DNA of 64,000 bases from Streptomyces sp. P9-A4. Lineage in GTDB: Bacteria; Actinomycetota; Actinomycetes; Streptomycetales; Streptomycetaceae. Positions 34,917 to 41,952 of the stretch are shown here, one piece after another. The notes below the pieces were generated by a model. It did no database searches. It saw only the letters and a program-made list of their open reading frames with translations, and was not told the origin of the DNA. Where the stretch lies: NCBI RefSeq assembly GCF_036634195.1, contig NZ_JAZIFY010000001.1:2056501-2120500 (forward strand), written 5' to 3'. Position numbers and translations under genes: made by a program. Every line of letters begins with the position of its first letter. The stretch's first letter is position 1.

Positions 34917-35543
34917 TCAAGGCCGTTCGCCGTCGTCCCCGAGCAGGGACTCCCGCTCCTTCTCGGTGAGCTTCGCCATGCACGAGTCCTCCGATGCCTG
35001 GAAGGAGATGATGTCCATGCTCAGCCCCTCGCGGGCGCTGTGGTGGCGGGCGTTCATCGTCCAGCCCCGCTTCTTGAGCGTGACCGTGACGCTGGTGCCG
35101 CCCTTCTCGTCCAGCTTCTCCACCTGGCGCTGCGTCTGGTTCCACCGCTTCCCCGCGAGGGCGGCGACCGCCTTGTCGAAACCGGCGCGCGACCCTTCGG
35201 CGACGGGGCCGATGTACTGCCAGCCGGTGGAACAGGCGGCGCTGCGCTCGGCCGCCCGCTCCCGCACCGTGGACGGCGTGGGCCGGGGGGTGGCGCCCTT
35301 CGGGGCCGGCCCGCCGATCTCCGGAAGGTCGGATTCGGGCAGCCCCGAGCCGTCGACGGCGGCGAGGACCTCGTCGTGCGCCGCCGTACGGCCGAAGGCC
35401 GGCGCTCCCGCCGCACCGGGCCCGCACCCGGCCCCGAGGAGCGCCACCAGGGTCACTCCGGCGACCGCCGCCCACCCCGTACCCCGAGCCATACCCCGAG
35501 CCGTCCCCCGACCCTGACCCCGACCTCGACCCTGACCGCGCAT
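34917..35543 (-). CDS. Putative lipoprotein, paralogue of the preceding entry
   Basis: 208 residues. The N-terminus is unusually Arg/Gly-rich (MRGQGRGRGQGRGTARGMAR), encoded by a degenerate repeat, then WAAVAGVTLVALLGAGCGPG with the lipobox Cys near 40. The mature domain has ERSAACSTGWQYI and a later SEDSCMAKL cysteine, and shares the KK-x2-W...HHSA-x2-G...F pattern with the lipoprotein encoded just downstream. GGAG is five bases before the ATG. About 100 bp separate the two genes. Function unknown. Confidence 0.76.
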   Translation of the reverse strand: MRGQGRGRGQGRGTARGMARGTGWAAVAGVTLVALLGAGCGPGAAGAPAFGRTAAHDEVLAAVDGSGLPESDLPEIGGPAPKGATPRPTPSTVRERAAERSAACSTGWQYIGPVAEGSRAGFDKAVAALAGKRWNQTQRQVEKLDEKGGTSVTVTLKKRGWTMNARHHSAREGLSMDIISFQASEDSCMAKLTEKERESLLGDDGERP

Positions 35544-35646
35544 GACGTCTCCGCTCCCTGTGTCCCTGCTGTGCCGAGCGAGTGTCACACACATGAGGGC
35601 AGGTCAGGGGCGGTGTCGGCGGGCGCGGTTCCCCGGCGGGCCCGAA

Positions 35647-35706
35647 CCCGGTCACTCCTCCAGGGGCCCGGTCACTCTTCCGGGAGCCCGGTCACTCCTC
35701 CGGTGG
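35647..35706. repeat. Three 20-bp tandem repeats across the ferredoxin stop codon
   Basis: Units begin CCCGGTCACTC at 35647, 35667 and 35687 and differ by a few bases. Read on the minus strand, each carries a GA-rich segment followed by TGA, so the ferredoxin's terminal Glu-Glu-stop is repeated three times. This suggests local tandem duplication of the gene end. Confidence 0.75.
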
Positions 35707-35925
35707 GAACACCGGCTCCCCGCCGTCCGCGAGCGTGATCAGGATGGCCTCCACCGGGCAGCCCTCGGCCGCCGCGAGCAGGCGTTCGCCCGCGTCGGCC
35801 TCCGTCGCGCGCGGGTGCGACTGACGGGCCGTGTCGAGACGGAAGCCGTCAGGAGCGTGGTTGACGCACATGCCGGAGCCGATGCAGACGCTCCGGTCGA
35901 CCTCCACGTGCCAGCGGTCACCCAT
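35692..35925 (-). CDS. 3Fe-4S-type ferredoxin, P450 redox partner candidate
   Basis: 77 residues. Cysteine spacing CIGSGMCVNHAP and, near the C-terminus, EGCPVEAI gives the Cx5C...CP pattern of single-cluster [3Fe-4S] ferredoxins that feed actinobacterial P450s. The ATG shares a base with the TGA of the aldehyde dehydrogenase gene (TGATG), so the two are coupled. No P450 is adjacent, but the CYP125-like P450 at about 47 kb belongs to the same predicted regulon and is the obvious candidate partner. Confidence 0.9.
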   Translation of the reverse strand: MGDRWHVEVDRSVCIGSGMCVNHAPDGFRLDTARQSHPRATEADAGERLLAAAEGCPVEAILITLADGGEPVFPPEE

Positions 35926-37385
35926 CACGCGTCCCCGTATCCGGCCGGCAGGTGGATCATCTTGTGCTCCAGGTACTCGCCGAAGCCCTCGGGGCCGAAC
36001 TCCCGTCCCAGACCGGAGTTCTTGTAGCCGCCGAACGGGCCGAGCATGTCCAGGCTGAAGGTGTTCACGTTGAACGTGCCGGTGCGCACGCCCCGCGCGA
36101 AGTCGATGCCGTGCTCCACGTCGCCGGTCCAGACGCTGCCGCTGAGCCCGAAGTCGGAGTCGTTCGCGATCCGGAGGGCCTCGGCCTCGTCCCCGTACGG
36201 CAGGAGGCAGATCACCGGGCCGAAGATCTCCTCGCGGGCGATCCGCATGGAGTTGTCGACGCCGCCGAAGAGGGTCGGCTCGACGTACCAGCCGCGCTCC
36301 AGGCCGGCCGGACGGCCACCGCCCGCGAGGATCTTGGCGCCCTCCTGCTGGCCGATGCCGATGTAGTCGAGGGAGCGCTGCTGCTGGCGGCGGGCGACGA
36401 GCGGGCCGACCTGGGTGGCCGGGTCGAGCGGGTCGCCGACGACGAGCGCGCCGGCCGCAGCGGCGAGGGCCTCGGCGATCTCCTCGTACCGGGAGCGGGG
36501 GGCGAGGATGCGGGTCTGGGCGACGCACGCCTGGCCGTTGTTCATCCAGGCGGCGGGGACGATCCCGGCGACGGCGGTCTCCACGTCGGCGTCCGGCAGG
36601 ATCACGGCGGCCGACTTTCCGCCCAGTTCGAGGGTGACCCGGGTGAGGTTGCGGGAGGCGACCTCCATGACCCGCTTGCCGGCGGCGACCGAACCGGTGA
36701 AGGAGACCTTGTCGACGCCGGGGTGGCCGACCAGGTACTCGCTGACCTCGCGGTCGGCGGGCAGGATGCTGAGCACGCCCTCGGGCAGCCCGGCCTCGGC
36801 GGCGATCTCACCGAGGATGTACGAGTCGAGCGGTGACTCCGGGGAGGGCTTGAGGACCACCGTGCAGCCGGCCAGCAGCGCGGGCCCCAGCTTGGCGGCG
36901 GCGGTGAACTGCGGGACGTTCCACGGGACGACGGCCGCGACCACGCCCACCGGCTCGCGCCGGACGAGCAGCGGTCCGAGGACGCCGCCGCGCCGCTCCT
37001 CCCACGCGAAGTCACGGGCGACGGTGATCGCCGCGTCCCAGACCATCATCGCGCCGAGCGCCTGGGCGAGGACGGACCAGGAGTACGGGGAGCCGTTCTG
37101 CGCGCTGATGACGCGGCCGATCTCCTCGTACCGCACGGCGATGGCGTCCTTGATGCGGGTGACGACCGCGATCCGCTCCTCGACCGGCATCCGGGGCCAG
37201 GGCCCCTCGTCGAAGGCCCGCCGCGCGGCGGCCACGGCCCGGTCGACATCGGCGGCGGAGGCGTGCGGGACGCGTCCGATGACCTCCTCGGTGTGCGGGG
37301 AGATCACCTCGATGACCTCCTCGCCGAGCGGATCGGCCAACTCCCCGCCGATGAACAGCTTTCCGTGCTCCACAAGCTCGGTCAT
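35925..37385 (-). CDS. Aldehyde dehydrogenase (NAD(P)-dependent)
   Basis: 486 residues, normal family length. The cofactor-binding region PWNVPQFTAAAKLGPALLAG and KPSPESPLDS, FTGSVAAGKRVMEVA, the general-base Glu in TLELGGKSAAV and the nucleophilic Cys in NNGQACVAQTR are all intact. The end has FGGYKNSGLGREFGPEGFGE. In the sterol reading it would convert the side-chain aldehyde made by the P450 and alcohol dehydrogenase to a carboxylate. It is first gene of a pair with the ferredoxin, with GGAAGG before the ATG. A second-motif palindrome and a KstR-like box lie 30-60 bp upstream. Confidence 0.93.
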   Translation of the reverse strand: MTELVEHGKLFIGGELADPLGEEVIEVISPHTEEVIGRVPHASAADVDRAVAAARRAFDEGPWPRMPVEERIAVVTRIKDAIAVRYEEIGRVISAQNGSPYSWSVLAQALGAMMVWDAAITVARDFAWEERRGGVLGPLLVRREPVGVVAAVVPWNVPQFTAAAKLGPALLAGCTVVLKPSPESPLDSYILGEIAAEAGLPEGVLSILPADREVSEYLVGHPGVDKVSFTGSVAAGKRVMEVASRNLTRVTLELGGKSAAVILPDADVETAVAGIVPAAWMNNGQACVAQTRILAPRSRYEEIAEALAAAAGALVVGDPLDPATQVGPLVARRQQQRSLDYIGIGQQEGAKILAGGGRPAGLERGWYVEPTLFGGVDNSMRIAREEIFGPVICLLPYGDEAEALRIANDSDFGLSGSVWTGDVEHGIDFARGVRTGTFNVNTFSLDMLGPFGGYKNSGLGREFGPEGFGEYLEHKMIHLPAGYGDA

Positions 37386-37414
37386 GACCGCCGCCTTCCG
37401 GGGAGGGAATCTTT

Positions 37415-37429
37415 CTGACGATGCCTCAG
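37415..37429. promoter_or_regulatory. Second-motif palindrome before aldehyde dehydrogenase
   Basis: CTGACGATGCCTCAG, one mismatch from perfect CTGACG-N3-CGTCAG symmetry and flanked by T and A as in the other copies. It lies 30 bp before the aldehyde dehydrogenase ATG. Confidence 0.5.
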
Positions 37430-37432
37430 AAC

Positions 37433-37446
37433 TGATACCAGTTCTA
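37433..37446. promoter_or_regulatory. KstR-like box (one mismatch)
   Basis: TGATACCAGTTCTA fits TNNAACNNGTTNNA except for A to T in the first half-site, the same deviation as in the FadA5/CYP125 region. It is also inside a longer inverted repeat with arms AGAACTG and CAGTTCT. It lies between the aldehyde dehydrogenase and the divergent metallo-hydrolase. Confidence 0.5.
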
Positions 37447-37473
37447 GTTATGATGGGCAACGGTCTGGCATGC

Positions 37474-37515
37474 TCCGTACCGCCCCGGAGAGATTCCGTA
37501 CCGCCGTGGAGAGAT
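37474..37515 (+). repeat. 21-bp direct tandem duplication in the hydrolase leader
   Basis: Two adjacent copies of a 21-bp unit beginning TCCGTACCGCC and ending GGAGAGAT, with two mismatches. The second copy ends eight bases before the ATG of the metallo-hydrolase and so lies in its ribosome-binding region. Confidence 0.85.
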
Positions 37516-37523
37516 GAGGAACC

Positions 37524-38573
37524 ATGAAGGCAGCCATGCCGCAGGTGACCGATCACGGCGGAGGCGTCTGGTCGCTCCGGGTGCCCATCCCCGACAATCC
37601 GCTCGGTCACACCCTGGTCCACGTCCTCGACACCGACCGGGGCCCCGTCCTCGTCGACACCGGCTGGGACGATCCCGCCTCCTGGGCCGAACTCGTCGGC
37701 GGGCTCGACGCGCTGGGGATCGCCATGCCCGACGTCCACGGGGTCGTCATCACCCACCACCACCCCGACCACCACGGCCTCTCCGGGCGGGTCCGCGAGG
37801 AGTCCGGGGCCTGGATCGCGATGCACGCCGCCGACACCGCCGTCGTACGCCGCACCCGCGAGGCCCGGCCCGGCACCTGGCTCGACTATCTCGCCCGGAA
37901 GCTCGCCGCCGTCGGCGCCCCCGAGGACCACCTCGTCCCGCTGCGCGCCGCACGCGACTCCGGCCGGATGGACACCCTCCCCGGGCTGCGCTCCGCCCTC
38001 CCCGACCGCGAGATCGTCCCCGGCGAACTCCTCGACCTCGCCGGGCGGCGGCTGCGCGCGATCTGGACGCCCGGCCACACCCCCGGCCACGTCTGCCTCC
38101 ACCTGGAGGAGGAGCACCCCTCCCGGCTGCCCGGCCACGGCCGCCTCTTCTCCGGCGACCACCTGCTGCCCGGCATCTCCCCGCACATCGGCCTCTACGA
38201 GGACCCCGACGAGGTCACCGAGGCCGACCCCCTCGGCGACTACCTCGACTCCCTGGAACGCATCGGCCGCCTCGGGGTCGCCGAGGTCCTCCCCGCCCAC
38301 CAGTACGCCTTCCCCGACGCCGCCGGCCGGGTCCGGGAACTCCTCGACCACCACGAGGAGCGGCTCACCGGCCTCCTCGGCCTCCTCGCCACCCCGCTCA
38401 CCCCCTGGCGGCTCGCCGAGCGGATGGAGTGGAACCGCCCCTGGGAGCAGATCCCCTACGGCTCCCGGAACATCGCCGTCAGCGAGGCCGAGGCCCATGT
38501 CCGCCGGCTGGTGAAACTGGGCCGCGCGGAGGCCGTCCCGGGGACGGACCCGGTGGAGTACGTGGCGGTGTGA
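37524..38573 (+). CDS. MBL-fold metallo-hydrolase
   Basis: 349 residues. The two-metal motif HHHPDHHG is near residue 78, with further ligands in [21 protein letters not shown] and a final His in VLPAHQYAF. The C-terminal 80-residue helical cap (ERLTGLLGLLATPLTPWRLA) resembles LACTB2-type hydrolases that open thioesters or process nucleic acids. GAGGAA precedes the ATG. It is divergent from the aldehyde dehydrogenase and shares its control region, so a thioesterase role in the same acyl-CoA pathway is plausible but unproven. Confidence 0.9.
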   Translation: MKAAMPQVTDHGGGVWSLRVPIPDNPLGHTLVHVLDTDRGPVLVDTGWDDPASWAELVGGLDALGIAMPDVHGVVITHHHPDHHGLSGRVREESGAWIAMHAADTAVVRRTREARPGTWLDYLARKLAAVGAPEDHLVPLRAARDSGRMDTLPGLRSALPDREIVPGELLDLAGRRLRAIWTPGHTPGHVCLHLEEEHPSRLPGHGRLFSGDHLLPGISPHIGLYEDPDEVTEADPLGDYLDSLERIGRLGVAEVLPAHQYAFPDAAGRVRELLDHHEERLTGLLGLLATPLTPWRLAERMEWNRPWEQIPYGSRNIAVSEAEAHVRRLVKLGRAEAVPGTDPVEYVAV

Positions 38574-38594
38574 AGGCCTGACCCGGCCGGCGGC

Positions 38595-38628
38595 CCGGGG
38601 CGGGCGCCCGACGCGGTCCCCGCCCCGG
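38595..38628. terminator. Hairpin terminator after metallo-hydrolase
   Basis: A perfect 10-bp stem, CCGGGGCGGG and its complement, around a 14-base loop, about 20 bp after the hydrolase stop and before the cobalamin riboswitch. It isolates the riboswitch-controlled operon from read-through. Confidence 0.65.
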
Positions 38629-38689
38629 TGTGAGGCACCTCGCACCCTCGGGGCGGCGGGCGTACGGGCCGGTAGAGTGGGCGCGTCGT

Positions 38690-38790
38690 CATCATGCCCG
38701 TACGGGGGGAAGCCGGTGCGACTCCGGCACTGACCCGCAACCGTGAGCCGTTCGCAAGAGCGGCGAGTCGGAATGCCCCGTGCGGGACGT
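38690..38790 (+). ncRNA. Cobalamin (B12) riboswitch
   Basis: The leader holds the classic elements: AAGCCGGTGCGACTCCGGC at 38710, the B12 box CTGACCCGCAACCGTGA just after it, and a 3' GAGTCGGAATGCCCC segment. The closing stem forms between GCCCGTACGGGG at 38696 and CCCCGTGCGGG at 38777. Beyond it, GGCACCG near 38800 can pair with CGGTGCC near 38848, close to the Shine-Dalgarno of the first gene, suggesting translational control. Binding of adenosylcobalamin should shut off the operon that follows. Confidence 0.93.
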
Positions 38791-38873
38791 GACCGCCGGC
38801 ACCGTCGAGGAATACGGAGCCGGAGCCTGGTGCCCCTGAGGCGTGCCGGTGCCCGGCCGCAGGAGAGGGCTCC

Positions 38874-40124
38874 ATGAACACCGTCCGCCGAGGCGCCGCC
38901 GCGCTCGCAGCCGCCGCCGTCCTGCTCGGCACCGGAGCCGTCGGCGCGGCCTCCGCCGCGCCCTCCCCCACCCCCTCCGCGGGGACGCTCCCGCCCGGCC
39001 TGTACGGCACGAAGGACCCGACGTACGACGGTGTGTGGCGCCAGTCGCTCGCCTTCCTCGCCCAGCGCGCCACCGGCTACCAGCCCGCCGACCAGGCCGT
39101 GGACTGGCTGCTCGGCCAGCAGTGCGAGGACGGCTCGTTCGCCTCGTACCGCGCGGACGTCACCAAGCCCTGCGACCCGAAGACCATGCGGGACACCAAC
39201 GCCACCGCCGCCGCCGTGCACGCGCTGGGCGCCGTCCGCCGCCAGGCCGCCGACCCGGAGAAGCTCGACGAGGCCGTCAAGGCGGGCGCCGGCTGGCTGC
39301 GCACCGTGCAGAACAAGGACGGCGGCTGGGGCTACACCTCCGGCAGCCCCAGCGACGCCAACTCCACCTCGCTCGTCATCGGCACGCTCGCCGCGATCAG
39401 CGTCAAGCCCGGCTCGTACACCTCCTCCGAGGGCCGTACGCCCTACGACGCGCTCCTCACCTTCGCCGTGCCCTGCTCGGACGAGGAGGGCGCCGGGGCG
39501 TTCGCCTACCAGCCCGACAAGAGCGGCAAGCTGCTCGCGAACGCCGACGCCACCGCCGCGGCCACCCTCGCCGGGCTCGGCAAGAGCATCGTCGCCACCA
39601 AGGCCTCCCCGCAGCAGCAGCCGACCTGTCAGGACCTCACGAAGCCGACCGTCGAGCGGGCCGCCCTCAACGGCGCCTCCTACCTGTCGAAGGCGCTCCT
39701 CAAGACCGCCCACCTGAACACCCCGCCGATGCCCGGCGCCACCGACACCAGCGAGCAGCCCGACTTCGGCAACACCGCCGACGCGGTCGTGGCGCTGGCC
39801 GGCGCCGGCGCCGCCCGGCAGGCCGAGCCCGCCCTCCAGTGGCTGGAGACGCACTCCGCCGCCTGGGCGAAGGAGAACGGCCCCGCCGCGTACGCGCAGC
39901 TGATCCTGGCCTCCCGCTCGATGGAGACCGACCCGCGCGAGTTCGGCACGGCGGACCTGGTCGGGCAGCTCAACGCGACCGGCCCCGCGCCCAAGACCCC
40001 GGACACCTCCGCGTCCTCGACCAGCGACGACGAGGGCTCCGGCTTCGACGTCTGGTGGATCATCGGCATCGGCATGGTCGTCGGCGTCGGCATCGGCTTC
40101 CTCGTGAGCGGCCGCAAGAAGTGA
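38874..40124 (+). CDS. Secreted, membrane-anchored alpha/alpha-toroid protein (transcobalamin-like candidate)
   Basis: 416 residues. A Sec signal peptide ends near GAASA. The mature domain (about 40-350) is made of helical hairpins with prenyltransferase/squalene-cyclase-type repeats: WLLGQQCEDGSFASYRADVT, WLRTVQNKDGGWGYTSGSPS, FGNTADAVVALAGAGAARQA and ALQWLETHSAAW. Four or more cysteines could form disulfides. A Ser/Thr-rich stalk leads to a C-terminal helix (WWIIGIGMVVGVGIGFLVSG) ending RKK, so the domain sits outside the membrane. AGGAGAG precedes the ATG. It is first gene of a B12-riboswitch operon with an ECF transporter. The fold is that of the cobalamin-binding alpha-domain of transcobalamin and intrinsic factor, hence the proposal. 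It is usually labelled prenyltransferase. Confidence 0.88.
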   Translation: MNTVRRGAAALAAAAVLLGTGAVGAASAAPSPTPSAGTLPPGLYGTKDPTYDGVWRQSLAFLAQRATGYQPADQAVDWLLGQQCEDGSFASYRADVTKPCDPKTMRDTNATAAAVHALGAVRRQAADPEKLDEAVKAGAGWLRTVQNKDGGWGYTSGSPSDANSTSLVIGTLAAISVKPGSYTSSEGRTPYDALLTFAVPCSDEEGAGAFAYQPDKSGKLLANADATAAATLAGLGKSIVATKASPQQQPTCQDLTKPTVERAALNGASYLSKALLKTAHLNTPPMPGATDTSEQPDFGNTADAVVALAGAGAARQAEPALQWLETHSAAWAKENGPAAYAQLILASRSMETDPREFGTADLVGQLNATGPAPKTPDTSASSTSDDEGSGFDVWWIIGIGMVVGVGIGFLVSGRKK

Positions 40125-40804
40125 CGGCGGCCCGCAGGACCGGCGCCCGGATCGCGGGCGCCGCGGCCGGCGCGCTGCTGACCCTCGCCGGGGTCGCGGC
40201 CACCCCGGCGCAGGCCGCCGGCTACCGCTACTGGTCGTTCTGGGAGAGCGACGGCGGCAAGCCCTGGGCGTACGCCACCCAGGGCCCGGCGACCGCCCGG
40301 CCCGCCGACGGCGATGTGATCGGCTTCCGCTTCGCGATCAGCAACGGCACGGACGACACCTCCCTGCCCTCCGTCGCCCCCGACTTCCCGGGGATCTGCG
40401 GCGGCACGGACGCGAAGGACGGCAGCAAGCGCGTCGCGGTCGTCGTCGACTTCGGCGGACCGCTGGACGCCCCGCCGGGCGAGACCCCGCCGGAGAAGCT
40501 GATCGAGGTCGGCTGTGCGCGGGTCCGCGAGGACGCGACGGGCGCGGAGGCGCTGGCCGAGGTGGCGAAGCCGCTGCGGTACGACAGCGCGGCCATGCTG
40601 TGCGGGATCGCGGGCTACCCCGTGCGGGGCTGCGGCGAGCAGGTCGCGGAGAAGGCGCCGGGTGCGTCGGCACCGGCCGAGGCCGCGCCGGCCGCCGCGG
40701 GGGACGCCGACGGCGGCGGCCCGTCCTTCGGCGTGCTCGCCGGCGGGGCGGCGGTCCTGGCCCTCGGCGGCGCGGCGATATGGAAGGCCCGCCGGCGCGG
40801 ATGA
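40121..40804 (+). CDS. SCO2322-family secreted, membrane-anchored protein
   Basis: 227 residues from a GTG overlapping the previous stop (GTGA). It has an N-terminal signal (AGALLTLAGVAATPAQAAGY) and a mature domain with YRYWSFWESDGGKPWAYATQ and PADGDVIGFRFAISNGTDDT. Four cysteines, two of them in GCARV and LCGIAGYPVRGCG, are probably disulfide-bonded. A C-terminal membrane helix ends in RRRG. The W-Y...DGDVIGFRF pattern recalls the small beta-domain (DUF4430) that completes transcobalamin-type binders, but the resemblance is weak. In the operon it would stand outside the cell beside the toroid protein, handing substrate to the ECF transporter. Confidence 0.85.
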   Translation: MTAARRTGARIAGAAAGALLTLAGVAATPAQAAGYRYWSFWESDGGKPWAYATQGPATARPADGDVIGFRFAISNGTDDTSLPSVAPDFPGICGGTDAKDGSKRVAVVVDFGGPLDAPPGETPPEKLIEVGCARVREDATGAEALAEVAKPLRYDSAAMLCGIAGYPVRGCGEQVAEKAPGASAPAEAAPAAAGDADGGGPSFGVLAGGAAVLALGGAAIWKARRRG

Positions 40805-41952
40805 GTACGGCCCGTCGCGTGTTCACGGCCCGGGGCGCTTTCACGGCCCGTGGCGTGTTCACGGCCCCCGAGGCGAGCCGGGCCAATGCCCTGCACGCCG
40901 GCGCCTGGTGGCTGTGGGCGCTCGGTCTGGCCGTCGCCGCCTCCCGGACCACCAACCCGCTGCTGCTCGGTCTGCTCGTCGGGGTCGCCGGCTATGTCGT
41001 CGCGGCCCGGCGTACGGACGCGCCGTGGGCCCGCTCGTACGGCGCGTTCGTGAAGCTCGGCCTGTTCGTCGTCGGCCTGCGGGTCGTCTTCTCGCTGCTC
41101 CTCGGCTCCCCCATCCCGGGGACGCACGTGCTGTTCACGCTGCCCGAGCTGCCGCTGCCCGACTGGGCGGAGGGCATCCGCATCGGGGGGCGGGTGACGG
41201 TCGAGCAGCTGGTGTTCGCGCTGTACGACGGCGCCAAACTGGCGACCCTGCTGATCTGCGTGGGCGCGGCGAACGCGCTCGCCAACCCGGCACGGCTGCT
41301 GAAGTCGCTGCCGGGCGCGCTGTACGAGGCCGGGGTCGCCGTCGTCGTCGCGATGACCTTCGCGCCGAACATGGTCGCGGACGTGGTCCGGCTCCGTACC
41401 GCCCGGCGCCTTCGCGGGCGCCCCACGGGCGGGGTGCGGGCGGTGCTCCAGATCGGCCTGCCGGTCCTGGAGGGCGCGCTCGAACGGTCGATCGCCGTCG
41501 CCGCCTCGATGGACGCGCGCGGGTACGGGCGGACGGCGCGGGTCCCGGCCTCCGTGCGGCGCACCACGAACGTGCTGACCCTGGGCGGTCTGCTCGGCGT
41601 CTGCGCCGGTTCGTACGGGCTGCTCGCCGCGGAGGGCGCCGGTTACGGGCTGCCGCTGCTCGCCGCCGGGCTGCTCGCGGCCATGGCCGGGCTGCGGCTC
41701 GGCGGGCGCCGGACGGTCCGCACCCGCTACCGGCCGGACCACTGGGGACTCCGGGCCTGGCTGGTCGCGGGCTCCGGGGCGGCGGTCGCGGTCCTGATGA
41801 TCTGGGCGAACCAGTACGCGCCCGAGGCCCTGCACCCCGGGGTCGTCCCCCTGGAGGCGCCGGAGCTGCCGCTGTGGCCGGCGGTGTCGGTCCTGGTGGG
41901 CCTGGTGCCGGCGTTCGTGGCCCCCGTACCGCCCGGCAAGGAGAACGCGTGA
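40801..41952 (+). CDS. ECF transporter T component (CbiQ/EcfT-like)
   Basis: 383 residues with six to eight hydrophobic helices. The T-component signatures are in the cytosolic coupling region: FAPNMVADVVRLRTARRLRG and AASMDARGYGR, the second carrying the Ala-Arg-Gly motif that docks on the ATPases. The N-terminus has an 18-bp DNA repeat giving FTARGAFTARGVFTA, which looks like recent slippage and may not be structural. The ATG overlaps the upstream stop and the following GTG overlaps its own. Together with the fused ATPase and S component it forms a vitamin importer under B12 control. Confidence 0.92.
   Translation: MSTARRVFTARGAFTARGVFTAPEASRANALHAGAWWLWALGLAVAASRTTNPLLLGLLVGVAGYVVAARRTDAPWARSYGAFVKLGLFVVGLRVVFSLLLGSPIPGTHVLFTLPELPLPDWAEGIRIGGRVTVEQLVFALYDGAKLATLLICVGAANALANPARLLKSLPGALYEAGVAVVVAMTFAPNMVADVVRLRTARRLRGRPTGGVRAVLQIGLPVLEGALERSIAVAASMDARGYGRTARVPASVRRTTNVLTLGGLLGVCAGSYGLLAAEGAGYGLPLLAAGLLAAMAGLRLGGRRTVRTRYRPDHWGLRAWLVAGSGAAVAVLMIWANQYAPEALHPGVVPLEAPELPLWPAVSVLVGLVPAFVAPVPPGKENA

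Noticed and set aside
38874..40124. True prenyltransferase or terpene cyclase
   Set aside because: Signal peptide, C-terminal anchor and no catalytic DXDD or zinc ligands; the riboswitch and ECF genes point to a binding role.
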